64,000 nt of DNA from a virus. Position 1 is the first letter of the stretch. The number at the start of each line of letters is the position of its first letter. The stretch covers positions 1 to 64,000 of the IMG/VR virus record IMGVR_UViG_3300047564_006544; one strand, given 5' to 3'. Below the pieces are notes generated by a model that was given only the letters and a program-made list of their open reading frames with translations, did not search any database and was not told the origin of the DNA. The position numbers were made by a program, and so were the translations under genes. This document shows positions 26,401 to 34,577 of this stretch, one piece after another.

Positions 26401-27787
26401 CAAAAAGTCTTTTTGTAATAGAAAATCTGCTTTGAAATTCCCACTCAGCAGACTTTGTTTGTGTCCACTCTTGGCTTAAAAGAAGAGGATTTTTTCTTCT
26501 AAACTCATATATCAGCTGCTTAATTTCTCTATCTTTTTTTATGCTTTTTTCAAAAAACTCTTTTAGCTGATCAAAGCATTTGTCAAGCGTTCCATCAATT
26601 GCTTCGTCTGTTATTTTTGAAAGCTCTGCTGATTTAATGCTCATCTGAGTTATAAACTCAGAGATTTTAGAATCAGAAAGCATATCTGCATCCTGTTCGT
26701 CAACTATAGATATTGATTGAAGTCCAGATGAATCAAATGCATTATATACTGCTTTTGATAGTGGAACATCACTCTTTGGCAGGTCTAGTTTTTTCTGATT
26801 ATTTTTTGAGTTTAATTCTAATATTGCTTCTGATATATCCTTTTTTTCTTCATTAACTTTATCAGGCTGAACTTCTACTGGAACATCTTCTTCTTTTTTG
26901 GACTTAAGCAAGCCAAGTTTATTCAAATAATAAGTTGCAAAATCTTTTATAAAGTTTAAGCTTAAAACATTGTTAATTTTTAATATTGAATCGATTGAAG
27001 ATTCAGAATTTTTATCCTCTATATAATCAGCTAAAGAATAAAATAAATCTTCATTTTTTGATATATCTGCATCAATGGAACCAGAGGAAAGTTCTGATAT
27101 AACCTGTAGAATTGCACCAGATATATTTGCATTTAAAACTGGCTCATTTTTTATATCGCTTGATCCATCAAGATCGAGTATATTTTTGTCAAACCCTCTT
27201 AGTGAGTTTAGAGCTTGTGCTGCAGAAAGAACTGTATTTTCTCCTGCAGCACCACTTGGATGTATCAATATCGAATGTAGAATTGCTTCTGTCTTACTTT
27301 GAAATGGACCAAAGAAGCGCTCTGATGGTGAAAAAGATTGTCCGCTAGTTACATACCAGCCATATAAGTTATCCTCTGCTGGTAGCTCTTCTGTTACTAC
27401 CTCTTGTTCTACAACCTCTTCTGGTTTATTTTTTGAATAAAATTCTGTTTTATACTTATTAAAAGCAGAGGTTATTCCTTCTAATAATATGTCAGCATCA
27501 AGATCTGATGTTAACATTATTGTTCCGGCTGCAGTTATTAGAGTCTTTCTTTCTTCCTGTGATAATGTGTTATAATCTGGAGACCCAAAAAGCTTTTCAA
27601 TAAAATCAGTATTATAATAAAAGGGATTATTTCCGGCAGCAATAGCCTCTTGCGCTTCTTTAATTGCATATTCAGAAATTCTTATTCTATCTTGAAGCGA
27701 TGGCCTTATATCTTCTGAATTATTAAAGACTATATTTTTGTACATATAGTCTAGTTCTTCTAAGCTCTGTGCGGTCTTTTTAATCAT
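20414..27787 (-). CDS. Giant orphan protein (2457 residues)
   Basis: A single uninterrupted frame of 7.4 kb, the largest gene here, not recognised. It is rich in Ser, Ile, Lys, Asp and Tyr, and no signal peptide or membrane helix is obvious. Several possible metal-binding cysteine groups occur in the first half: ACGVCGQ near residue 600, NCPCHISQD near 820, YPICGKK near 900 and LVCDSGHRF near 1005. Together they may form one or two zinc ribbons. The rest alternates helical and extended stretches without an evident repeat. The opening IKKTAQSLEELDYMY resembles the short N-terminal helices of other virion-type proteins in this window. Candidates are a giant virion or ejected protein, or a large enzyme. 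The sequence alone does not decide. Confidence 0.85.
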   Translation of the reverse strand: MIKKTAQSLEELDYMYKNIVFNNSEDIRPSLQDRIRISEYAIKEAQEAIAAGNNPFYYNTDFIEKLFGSPDYNTLSQEERKTLITAAGTIMLTSDLDADILLEGITSAFNKYKTEFYSKNKPEEVVEQEVVTEELPAEDNLYGWYVTSGQSFSPSERFFGPFQSKTEAILHSILIHPSGAAGENTVLSAAQALNSLRGFDKNILDLDGSSDIKNEPVLNANISGAILQVISELSSGSIDADISKNEDLFYSLADYIEDKNSESSIDSILKINNVLSLNFIKDFATYYLNKLGLLKSKKEEDVPVEVQPDKVNEEKKDISEAILELNSKNNQKKLDLPKSDVPLSKAVYNAFDSSGLQSISIVDEQDADMLSDSKISEFITQMSIKSAELSKITDEAIDGTLDKCFDQLKEFFEKSIKKDREIKQLIYEFRRKNPLLLSQEWTQTKSAEWEFQSRFSITKRLFENKETFENISSFFYRLMKSFLFGREQKIKKDIDIKVSKYVARSNIKIDSDGTEDAAYYVYGNILVILEKVAKNAIKEKIDRIISTSLLDMIDASSVIDELALNDISLQSYINNEIQKYFQSEENILDQQSFNTIACGVCGQVTQVPSEYKDELTEFSRSENQYSFFKENGDFISESELASQSHSLSADAKNMISAIINKQYSKKSATELSSILNSILNKSYPWEEINRMIYDPEAIDGSQESKILLNVIGHIIRNDKLKSLGASSSGVRGIFQNKTLCAASLIKLAASMKQDTRILKSLEEKRDYACLARVRKSYINEGESIPEYQLAAYSEYSGSGVSSEQSESGFKIGYRFSRNTANCPCHISQDSAVGSSILSSKKYEGLINFIAIPKVPGNMVDELVGNERLGLKREDIYYPPTAPDGSLSSGDQLSRVAYPICGKKVSISMFDKDPSSKNYIRNVLLNILNSKGKESFVSAVKTLINYGIEMNDLRPHVEAVVGNIVSVSSRKNILDVLFKKSKISTAQEIKETDAYIIKDLGLVCDSGHRFTLEQSWMFSRAHSSIAITHTTRTVSKKAILSLLSGDDDSILKTLTSSKYSDGIGIIKVFSENEPIPSGYIMPNQASSIEELIGAINDQRLYFKVGSLVYIIGQKSSSGLFKKNPWEYGKLSMPSRTDFYVTRYIGGLQSTTVSSEEGGTTELDIADISEMPDESAYESMVASKAATTKIIGSTYTKEIIEKYGLLEALMPGITKEYFRSYSEIPEDAESFSASIFSEAVSEFINKFVKLLKMSRYWGKISADGQADFLMNPLSVPKKDPKIIDKIKLELQSISNTLNISNDKLEVVYSNFFNAYDINGLFERNVSFDKFVSLAGIAQYYRDFSVPFISNLNEKLAVSAIIENISSAVYKNIGLIFGVDESSITSIVGENKVREFCNNISALLYSPYKNYEVKRILEDAIVNYTGRAITFSYAIDVVNNIRSFYSRYFLNQSSQLYIGVTGARSDVFGLINESLQSAKFDESADSAFIPKIIIMDNEEFNANISEIESGLKDAYSLDTVFLGYMRSKGISPDISNKSLYSVQRAIVFSRFEQCIKMATASIDYLILDLISKPIGSRSIGNAARQLDLCIEPLMKQRDPQNFEIIKPKILESRMLYGEADRIFERNAVQYGKIQLNPDLVRFDTTEDIYPAPMVFSVQQFYSMQINKNKLINGNNYIYKFAQTTIKEPYLILIKEIIVDGADSAKRLYICIAPKDIIIKDPSKVGDLPNIDIMDIMPSGTIRLNTKQGLEFASRYIKNIDSFDKSRLLLVDSSIRTGILFTQSHVDSAISGSSDQNNIFEIRIQKIDEPPVFWPPPNNLIMNNYYVARSPGDVSKKYIEDLNEILLSKGISPQIQNKEDAIIDKKMAEHLKTGFRGDKTKDIELYYRSLLGESIRDFITNIDVFPTSQTSKTMITSSSHGLILPVGGEYENISRAVNSIDKELIQDTKDSFTLTESNIFIPRDGMTPLNISWAFIAKDPQFKDENGVVKTKIVQSGCVQKLKYISIQLSELYNWFKQTESILLEIKKKKFRRSWNISVQTEDMFLQNMISEVSPLVNISIDLSSGLRTAYPAKYESVLPAYPKESNITLQAFMEKLGLLCDLYNAAQKVNKIYMEQTPMIDSVSAINLADKKSAGKQTKKTSQQAFCLRLLDPYSIWSMLNNPAMHTTFGGPINPDDIDSYKEFVKSTFGLQDIVSAVHSETKIAENLFTVEDLFDLPGFFLRSKNVNEDILKKVAEFFNLQLDENNNVETHMLGTPKASAVKNKKISGVIESCQTSDYAVHPDSHVIYPAKLTHSLNDLTNSALNAILKEARNKVKQMRGDVEERITSESVGLTSEEINQKILNELKRLTIEEVMNHKDVLESRRKAAALNSGEEVLSIDSIVKASTSVPNIQRPNELIEETLKIFRDLWTSDTKKVGKDLSWRKIAQSATDDDGTIITSLYRRWWEAYLNTIAKNYYN

Positions 27788-27799
27788 AGTTCACTCTAA

Positions 27800-28834
27800 T
27801 TAAATAATACTTTTTAATATATTTGAAAAAATAGCAGAAGATTCTTTTAGCGCATCCCTAATGCCCTCATCTTCTGTTCTTGATGATGGTATTAAGATTT
27901 CAGATGAATTTGTATCTATTTTTAGGTTATTTTTTCCACTTAGTTTTATATGAAAAATTTTCTTTATTAACTCTTCATATTTTTCCAATAATACCAGATT
28001 ATCTTTTATTTCATCCAAAGATACAAGTGTTATAAACTTATAATATTCATCATCCAACAGAACTGCTCTTGGTGCATTCAAAAATAATTTTGACAGATTA
28101 AATCCATCTTCATCAAATATACTCATATAATATGGCCTTAGAGTTTCTCTTCCAGAGTGCTTTGATGGCAAGAAAAATCCAAATAGCTTTCTATTTCTAA
28201 ATGATTTTTGTTTTATTTCAAAAAAACCACTTTGGTGGTCGGCTGAAATATTATCTAGCTTTTTTATTTCAGATATTATTTCTCTTGAAGATTCGCTTAA
28301 AAATGCAAAACTTTTAATATTTTCAATAACATAATTATAAAAGATAAAAATATCATCTTCGTATTTTTTGCTTATTTCAATAAGAAGGTCGCCTTCATTT
28401 ATATTTAAGCCTAGACCATTTATTTTTCTAACACTTTCATTTAAATATAAATGAATGCACAAAAGAATTGTCAGAACCCTTGCTCTTTCTCTTGCCTGCT
28501 TTATCTTTAGTCCATTCATTCCCTTGTCTATTTCTAATATTTTTTCTTTAACTTTATCTTGAAATAAACTTAAGACGTTATTTTTTATTTTTTTATCATC
28601 TGGATAAAGATCGTGAAAGGCAGTTCTTGAATCTCTAAATATTTTTATAGCGGACAAAAGCTCTGAGAGACTTCCTGCAATATTTTCAAAAGGAATCTGT
28701 AGAAATTCCTCCTCTATTGCAAGAAGCCTCCTTGTTGATGCATCACCCTTGTGAAGCATTTTTTTTAAATATTCAATTTTAAATTGAGATATTTCTCTTT
28801 CTGTATTTAAGTATTTTAAATAATCTTGTTCCAT
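27800..28834 (-). CDS. Helical hypothetical protein
   Basis: 344 residues, not recognised; almost entirely predicted helical and rich in Lys, Glu, Ile and Leu (EYLKKMLHKGDASTRRLLAI, EELIKKIFHIKLSGKNNLKI). It has no cysteine cluster or catalytic motif. It starts by a TAATG overlap with the stop of the sigma-factor gene, and the giant gene begins 12 bases after its stop, so sigma factor, this protein and the giant protein are co-transcribed. A virion or assembly role is possible. Confidence 0.72.
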   Translation of the reverse strand: MEQDYLKYLNTEREISQFKIEYLKKMLHKGDASTRRLLAIEEEFLQIPFENIAGSLSELLSAIKIFRDSRTAFHDLYPDDKKIKNNVLSLFQDKVKEKILEIDKGMNGLKIKQARERARVLTILLCIHLYLNESVRKINGLGLNINEGDLLIEISKKYEDDIFIFYNYVIENIKSFAFLSESSREIISEIKKLDNISADHQSGFFEIKQKSFRNRKLFGFFLPSKHSGRETLRPYYMSIFDEDGFNLSKLFLNAPRAVLLDDEYYKFITLVSLDEIKDNLVLLEKYEELIKKIFHIKLSGKNNLKIDTNSSEILIPSSRTEDEGIRDALKESSAIFSNILKSII

Positions 28835-29613
28835 TACTTCTGAAGCATATCACGAATCTTTTTATTCCTAGAAAGATTCTTTAATCTTAGATTTGCAGCC
28901 CAAGGAGAAAGTCCAACCTCCTCTGCTGCGTCCTTAATGCTATAGTCTTCAAGTGAAATTAGTCTCAAGATTTGAGATGTTTTATCATCAAGACCGTCAC
29001 AAATAGATGCTATTGATGCCTCAGCCTCTAGTGCATCTGATTCGGCTCTCATATTTCCGAATATTGCATCTTCATTTCCGACTGAATCAATAAACAATAC
29101 CTCTTCATCAAGGTTTGCGCTCATTCTGGTTCCAATTTCAGAAAAAAGAACTTCTTTTTTTGCTGTTCTAATTTCTTTTCTATATACCTTATCACATGAT
29201 GAGCATTCGCGAGAAATCTCTGCACCATCTTTAATTTCTGATTTAAATGCCGTTGAGCCACACTCACAGGTCGATGGTAGTGATGCATCCTCAGAAACAG
29301 AAAATGCATTGTTTGAAAGTTTATTTTTGCTACGAATTTTTGAAATTATCTTGTTGTGAAGATGAATGTGAAGAAATGTGCTAAGCTTCACATTCTTTGT
29401 AGAGTCATAAGATCTAACACCCTCAATTGCAATTATTGCCAACTCCTGCTTTACATCTTCTGGCGCATAGTTTGGAATAAATAGAGAGTTTGACATCTTA
29501 AATAGGAGTGGATCGATTTTCTTTAGAACTCTGTCTAGTCCCTCTCCTGTATTTGTATTTACATAAAATTCTTCATTGTAAAGCCTTACATTGCCTTCGA
29601 AATGAGTGCTCAT
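28834..29613 (-). CDS. Sigma-70 family factor with inserted zinc ribbon
   Basis: 259 residues. Region 2 is at about residues 30-95: YAPEDVKQELAIIAIEGVRS, then YDSTKNVKLSTFLHIHLHNK. Region 4 is at about 210-255: DDKTSQILRLISLEDYSIKD, then AAEEVGLSPWAANLRLK. Between them lies a zinc ribbon not found in usual sigma factors: CEC at 116-118 and CSSC at 137-140. The protein would direct host RNA polymerase to phage promoters and is the best candidate here for a late or middle transcription factor. It is preceded by the repeated element also found before SSB. The gene is the first of a long operon reaching the giant protein. Confidence 0.83.
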   Translation of the reverse strand: MSTHFEGNVRLYNEEFYVNTNTGEGLDRVLKKIDPLLFKMSNSLFIPNYAPEDVKQELAIIAIEGVRSYDSTKNVKLSTFLHIHLHNKIISKIRSKNKLSNNAFSVSEDASLPSTCECGSTAFKSEIKDGAEISRECSSCDKVYRKEIRTAKKEVLFSEIGTRMSANLDEEVLFIDSVGNEDAIFGNMRAESDALEAEASIASICDGLDDKTSQILRLISLEDYSIKDAAEEVGLSPWAANLRLKNLSRNKKIRDMLQK

Positions 29614-29630
29614 ATTTTCTCCTTTTGGTT

Positions 29631-29657
29631 TTTTATTAATCAGCTAGGAATCAGTTA
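29631..29657 (-). promoter_or_regulatory. Repeated regulatory element upstream of the sigma factor
   Basis: It begins at the stop codon of the nuclease gene and matches the element before SSB (13801-13830) at about 22 of 27 positions. It reads TAACTGATTC, then CTAG, then CTGATTAATAAAA. The two CTGATT half-sites start 11 bases apart. It ends about 18 bases before the sigma-factor start and its AGGAG site. Confidence 0.5.
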
Positions 29658-30413
29658 GTCAGACCAGTTGCTAATACAAAGCTCTTTATAATCACAGAAG
29701 TCGCAGAGCTTAGAGGGCTTCTTCTGCCAAGTATCTTCTTTTAGGATTAGGTGCCCATATTTTAAAATCTTCTCCTCACATTTTTTAAGATCATCAAATG
29801 TAAAATCCCAAGACTTTTCCTTGCAATCGTGCTTTAGAAGAGTGTAGCTTCCGGAAATCTTTTCTAGGTCGGGAAGCTCATTCTTTAGAACCATCGCATA
29901 AACGAGCAACTGAAAGCTGTCGAGGTAGGCAGGGTTCTTCGTCGTCTTGTAGTCCACTACTTTATAAGCACCGGGGCCGGTGCGGTCAACCCTATCTATA
30001 AATCCTTTGAGAAAAAAATCTCCGATGGTTATTTCGAATGGTTTTTCTACCCAAAGAACGTTGGGGAGACCCCTGGTCTTTATGTCATTTAAGTAGGACT
30101 GCATTATCAATTGCATGTTTTTATATTCTGGCTCCAAAAGCTCCTGATTGAAATCTTTTATTGCAGCCTCCATGCACTTCTTCATTAGGCCTGGATACTC
30201 TGTTGATGGTAGCTGATTTTCCATTAAGAATTCATGAAAATTCTCAAGTACTAAATGTAGGCATGATCCAAACTCAAGATGGACCCATGGCTTCTTTTCT
30301 ATTGGAGGCTTCTCTACATAGCCATACCAATATTTTTTTGGACAGTCCTCGTATGTTTTGATTGATGATACTGAAAGTTTTATTTTTTTTGGTGTTGAAT
30401 TTTGGTCTTGCAT
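29655..30413 (-). CDS. PD-(D/E)XK nuclease with Fe-S cluster motif (Cas4/RecB-like)
   Basis: 252 residues. The nuclease core has GFIDRVDR (D140), VVDYKTTK (D154, K156) and SFQLLVYAMV. Four cysteines in the Cas4/AddB arrangement (C24 in YEDCPKKYW and CDFCDYKELC near 237-246) predict a 4Fe-4S cluster joining the ends of the domain. Family members are 5'-3' or end-processing exonucleases. Here it would work with RecA and the Rad50/Mre11-type pair just upstream on DNA ends. The gene starts by a TAATG overlap with the next gene. Confidence 0.87.
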   Translation of the reverse strand: MQDQNSTPKKIKLSVSSIKTYEDCPKKYWYGYVEKPPIEKKPWVHLEFGSCLHLVLENFHEFLMENQLPSTEYPGLMKKCMEAAIKDFNQELLEPEYKNMQLIMQSYLNDIKTRGLPNVLWVEKPFEITIGDFFLKGFIDRVDRTGPGAYKVVDYKTTKNPAYLDSFQLLVYAMVLKNELPDLEKISGSYTLLKHDCKEKSWDFTFDDLKKCEEKILKYGHLILKEDTWQKKPSKLCDFCDYKELCISNWSD

Positions 30414-31294
30414 TAGAATATTTTACTCATAATTGGATCCTGAATCCAGGAAAAAACCTTTGGATTGCCAACTTGTTGGCCGAGATCCAATGGCCTTGGT
30501 GTAACCTGCTGAATAGATTGAATCCATCTGCACTCTCTTGAATCAAAATAATAAAAGACCATTTTTCCAGTCTTTGGATTTATAAAATATCTTACAAGAT
30601 TGCTGCTTTGAACAGAGTCAAGCCCGACCCTAAAATTATAGGAATCAGATCTTGGTGCCATAGTATCTGTTGGCCTATTTATTATTTTTATAGCTTGTGC
30701 TGTCATTTTTTCTGGAGTAGATCCATCAATTATTACTAGTCCTGCCTTTGGATCAAAATCAAGATTGTTGTTTACCGTAGATACTTTTGATTGATATGGC
30801 TGTTCATTTATTAAAATTTCAAGTCTAAAATTAATAAAATCTAAGCTAGTTTTTCCTCCGTCAAATTTTTTATATTTATCTCTATCTGTTGCCTTCATTT
30901 CAAGGTCAACAAATTCTATTGATGTTTCTCTTGCTGGACTACCTGACTCAGTTACAGCAAGTGAATCAACTACTTCTGCATTTGGAGGAAGAATATTTAT
31001 TCCTTGATTTTCTTCAAATCTTCTTGTTATTGCATTTAGAATGGTTCCCCACTCATGCTCAAATACATCAGAAGATTCTGATCCTGCTATAGCTACAAGT
31101 TTCAAGAGAACGCTGTTTCCAGAGGTCGGAAGCAAAAGCCTTGTTCCGGTTAAAAACTCAGATTCTATTGTTGGATCTGTACCATCAAATGTATAAAATA
31201 CAACTGACGGTACATTTGTCTCTACCTCGACATACTCTGGTATACCTGATATTATTTGATTTGTGCTTTGAACTACTGTAAGAATGATTGCCAT
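30413..31294 (-). CDS. Probable virion protein with chitobiase C-terminal-like fold
   Basis: 293 residues. The N-terminal 75 residues match the pattern of the CHB_HEX_C_1 beta-sandwich: SVVFYTFDGTDPT, LTGTRLLLPT, then VLLKLVAIAG. This domain occurs in many secreted and phage tail proteins. The rest is beta-rich (DTMAPRSDSYNFRVGLDSVQ, then PKTGKMVFYYFDSRECRW). A baseplate or fibre-associated role is likely. It is placed oddly between nuclease genes and overlaps the Fe-S nuclease start by one base. Confidence 0.65.
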   Translation of the reverse strand: MAIILTVVQSTNQIISGIPEYVEVETNVPSVVFYTFDGTDPTIESEFLTGTRLLLPTSGNSVLLKLVAIAGSESSDVFEHEWGTILNAITRRFEENQGINILPPNAEVVDSLAVTESGSPARETSIEFVDLEMKATDRDKYKKFDGGKTSLDFINFRLEILINEQPYQSKVSTVNNNLDFDPKAGLVIIDGSTPEKMTAQAIKIINRPTDTMAPRSDSYNFRVGLDSVQSSNLVRYFINPKTGKMVFYYFDSRECRWIQSIQQVTPRPLDLGQQVGNPKVFSWIQDPIMSKIF

Positions 31295-31297
31295 ATC

Positions 31298-33412
31298 TTA
31301 AGCAGATATATTACCAGTGTAAAAAGAAATAGAGCTATCTCCATTTATTTTTGAAACATCTAGAACATTCTCAAACCTTTCTTTTAGAGAGTCATCATGT
31401 GTAATTACCAAAATCTTATATTTATTTTCAAGCTGCTTTATTATATTTACAAATAGAGTCTCTACACCACTTTTATCTAGAGGTGAATTTATTTCGTCAA
31501 GAAGCAGGAACTCTAGTGCAGAACCGCCATGTTGGGTTGCAATTTCTGACAGGGCGATTCTAAGTGATAGAGCTATTCTAAATTGCTCTCCACCACTGAG
31601 AGAGGAGAATCCGCAGAGAGCACCATCTTTCTTTACATTAAGATCAAGAGTTTCTACTGTAGAAATACCATCGGATCCAACCCTCTGTGTTTCTAAAGAA
31701 ATTGAAAACTGATCAGAGATAGAAGAAAGAATTCTATTTGCTGTTCTCTGAAGATCTTCAATTACAGCCTCAAGAAGAAGTGCTTGAATTCCACTCTTTC
31801 CAAACATTTTTACCATCTTGTCAAAGATTGCCATTTGCTCATTCTTTGAGTCAAAAGATTTCTTTAGTTCATTTAGCTCAATCTTCTTTGCCGATAAAGA
31901 TTCTGTTTTCTCTCTAAGAGAGCCAACCTTTATTCCTGCCTGCAGTATTTCATTAGAAATGACTTGAAGCTTTTCCTTTCCTGCCTTTAAATCATCGTGT
32001 AGGATTTGAAAATCTTCATTCTTTAGCGAATTTAAAATATCTTCATTTGCAGATATTTTTCTCTTTACTTCTACCATTCTTGAATAAAGATCTTCTTTTT
32101 CTTCTTCTCCAGCAGAGATTTCTTCTTTTAATATTTCTTTTTGAGAAAGAAGGTTTTTAATCTCTTCCTTTCCCCTCTCTATTTCTAGGTTATCTGCCTT
32201 TTGCTTCTCAAGTTCTTTTTTCAGCTCTGATAGGTACTGAATTCTTTTCTCTGCATTTGCCTTCTTTTTTGTATAGTAATCAACACTTGACTGATGCTCT
32301 GTGTGCAATCTTGATGCAATTTCTTCATTTACCTCCTGAAGACAAACATGACACTTTCCAGTGTGAAGATGAACATCAGAAAGCTCTTTTAGCTTTATCT
32401 TTGATTGCTGAATTGATCCAGAATATTCAATCCACTCTGTGGACATTCTCTCAATCTTTTGCTCAACATCTGGATCAAAAGATAGTGTCTTGATCTTTTT
32501 TTCAAGTAGGCTTATTTTTGATACTAACGAATCGCTTCTCTCCAATCTTTTTGTAAGAGATTGTAATACTTGATCAAATCTAGCCTTTAGATCCTTTCCG
32601 GATGCCTTTAGAGAGGCTATCTCTGCGATTGCCTTATCCCAGCTTGCAGTATCAATGTTGTTTTTCATCTTAAGATACTTTTCGGAAAGTGCCTCTACAG
32701 ACTCCTGCAGATCCTCTTTCTCTTTCGACTTTGTCTCAAGTATCTTTGTAGCAGTCAAAAGCTCTGCTTCACTAGCAATAAGAGCTTGAACCTCCGCATT
32801 TAAAGAGTCATATCTTGCCTGATATTTTACAATTTCAGTTTGAATATCTTTTGCTTTTTTCTTTGCTTCTTTTTCAAAAGAGTCCCATTTTGAAATATCT
32901 ACAATACTTTTAAGAATTTCTTTTTTCTTTGAAGCTTCTGATGTTGCAAATTCTGAGATATCATTCTGTCTAAAGTAAGCTGAATTTACAAATGTTTTAT
33001 AATCAATCTTTAAAAGATTGACAATTCTGTCATTTGTTTCTCCTGATGTTGAGCCAGATAGTGACTTCCATTTTCCTTCTGAGTCAAGAGTAAAAAGATC
33101 TACTGTTGAAGTAGAAGTATTTCTTAGCCTAACTCTCTTTACGAGATAAGTTCCATCGCCATGAGAAAACTCCAACGAAACCTCACACTTATTTTCTCCC
33201 CATGTTATTACATCGTCCATTGTTGTTGCTCTGGACTTGTTATATAAACACCATAGGATTGATTCCATTATTGCAGATTTACCAGATCCATTTGATCTGT
33301 AATAATCTCCATCAACAGAGCCAACTAGAAGTGCAGAGTTAAAAAGTGAAAAATCTATTTCACTTACTTTGTGAGAAAAGAAGTTTTCTAACTTTAGTTT
33401 CTTTGGAAGCAT
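31298..33412 (-). CDS. sbcC: Rad50/SbcC-type ATPase (T4 gp46-like)
   Basis: 704 residues, shorter than SbcC and closer to T4 gp46. The N-terminal P-loop ends in NGSGKSAIMESILWCLY (near residues 41-57). Two long coiled coils flank a zinc hook, CHVC, near residue 355. The ABC signature LSGGEQFRIALSLRIAL lies near 604, followed by Walker B EFLLLDEINSPLDK and a VITHDDSL switch. Together with the Mre11-like nuclease encoded 2 bases downstream it would resect double-strand ends for RecA-dependent recombination and replication. Confidence 0.93.
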   Translation of the reverse strand: MLPKKLKLENFFSHKVSEIDFSLFNSALLVGSVDGDYYRSNGSGKSAIMESILWCLYNKSRATTMDDVITWGENKCEVSLEFSHGDGTYLVKRVRLRNTSTSTVDLFTLDSEGKWKSLSGSTSGETNDRIVNLLKIDYKTFVNSAYFRQNDISEFATSEASKKKEILKSIVDISKWDSFEKEAKKKAKDIQTEIVKYQARYDSLNAEVQALIASEAELLTATKILETKSKEKEDLQESVEALSEKYLKMKNNIDTASWDKAIAEIASLKASGKDLKARFDQVLQSLTKRLERSDSLVSKISLLEKKIKTLSFDPDVEQKIERMSTEWIEYSGSIQQSKIKLKELSDVHLHTGKCHVCLQEVNEEIASRLHTEHQSSVDYYTKKKANAEKRIQYLSELKKELEKQKADNLEIERGKEEIKNLLSQKEILKEEISAGEEEKEDLYSRMVEVKRKISANEDILNSLKNEDFQILHDDLKAGKEKLQVISNEILQAGIKVGSLREKTESLSAKKIELNELKKSFDSKNEQMAIFDKMVKMFGKSGIQALLLEAVIEDLQRTANRILSSISDQFSISLETQRVGSDGISTVETLDLNVKKDGALCGFSSLSGGEQFRIALSLRIALSEIATQHGGSALEFLLLDEINSPLDKSGVETLFVNIIKQLENKYKILVITHDDSLKERFENVLDVSKINGDSSISFYTGNISA

Positions 33413-33413
33413 T

Positions 33414-34577
33414 TTACACCATAATCTTTTTTGCTTCTTCTAGAAGCTTGTTTAAGAAATCGTCGTTAAGACCTTGGGTTTTTGCAAAAGCCTGAAATAC
33501 CTCATAGTCTGTTTTGTGAGAAAGAATTTCTTTATCTTTCTCAAGCTTTACCTGCTCAACGTCCCATATTATTTTTGAAACATGAAATGCTCCAGCAGAA
33601 TAAAGAGTTTTCTCTATCTCACCCCTTGAAAATAATGCTTGGGTTCCATCTTTTATTTTAATTTTTGCTCTGCAAATTTTATCATCAAGTGAGAACTTTT
33701 TAATCTGCTCACTATAATCTTGAAGATAAGTAAAAGCTGTAGATCCAGAAAGATCAAATGATAAGTCTAATAGTTCTCTGGTTGGAATCTTGACCTGTTC
33801 AAAGTCAGATTTTTCTGAATCAAAAACTAAAAAGAACTTTTCAACATCTGCATCACCAAAATTTGTCTTTTCAAGAGATCCAACATAATAAGCTTTTGGA
33901 CCTGACTTTCTAATTCTTCTAAACTCATGATGATGACCCATTACCACACCACTTAGATTCTTTAGAGAATCTGGTGATACAAGAACTTCGTGTCCACCAT
34001 AGTCAAAATAATTTCCTTCAAAGAAGAAATTGTGACCAACCGCTATTGATGGGATATCATCTGGTATTCTCTCTGCCATTTCTTTTAACTGCAAGTTAAA
34101 AAGATCTGTGCATTCTTTTGCTCCGGTACCGGCATACATTCTTTTGTCACGGTATGGAATAAGAAGCATGGCTTGAGATTCGCCATTTTTATTTGAATAG
34201 ATTATTGACTCTGGCTTAAGAAGAATTCTAACATTCTTGTAGGAGTTTGCCTGCATTGTTGCTAATGCGCTGGTATAGCTATCTCCAGTCTTTCTGTAGT
34301 CATGATTTCCCATTATGACTACAGTAAAGATATTTGCATCAGAAAGTCTTTTTATTGCACGATCTGCAATCTGAATATGCTCAGTGGTTGGATTTCTTAC
34401 TTCAAAAAGATCTCCAGTCTGAATAAATACTTCAACATTATTTGAAATGCAGTAGTCAATTATAAAGTTTAAGGAACGCTCGTAATCATCAACTCTGGTG
34501 TTTCCACCAGATCCGTTGGGGCGTCCAAGCGACATGATATTACCAATGTGGGTGTCACCGCAAATAACAGTTTTCAT
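33414..34577 (-). CDS. sbcD: Mre11/SbcD-type nuclease (T4 gp47-like)
   Basis: 387 residues. Calcineurin-like phosphoesterase motifs are in order: ICGDTHIG (D8, H10), QTGDLFE (D56), IMGNHDYR (N91, H92, D93), SIAVGHNFFF and MGHHHEFR. This is the nuclease partner of the Rad50-type ATPase directly downstream. The start codon overlaps the stop of the GIY-YIG homing endonuclease gene by four bases (ATGA), so the endonuclease has inserted precisely in front of this gene. Confidence 0.93.
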   Translation of the reverse strand: MKTVICGDTHIGNIMSLGRPNGSGGNTRVDDYERSLNFIIDYCISNNVEVFIQTGDLFEVRNPTTEHIQIADRAIKRLSDANIFTVVIMGNHDYRKTGDSYTSALATMQANSYKNVRILLKPESIIYSNKNGESQAMLLIPYRDKRMYAGTGAKECTDLFNLQLKEMAERIPDDIPSIAVGHNFFFEGNYFDYGGHEVLVSPDSLKNLSGVVMGHHHEFRRIRKSGPKAYYVGSLEKTNFGDADVEKFFLVFDSEKSDFEQVKIPTRELLDLSFDLSGSTAFTYLQDYSEQIKKFSLDDKICRAKIKIKDGTQALFSRGEIEKTLYSAGAFHVSKIIWDVEQVKLEKDKEILSHKTDYEVFQAFAKTQGLNDDFLNKLLEEAKKIMV

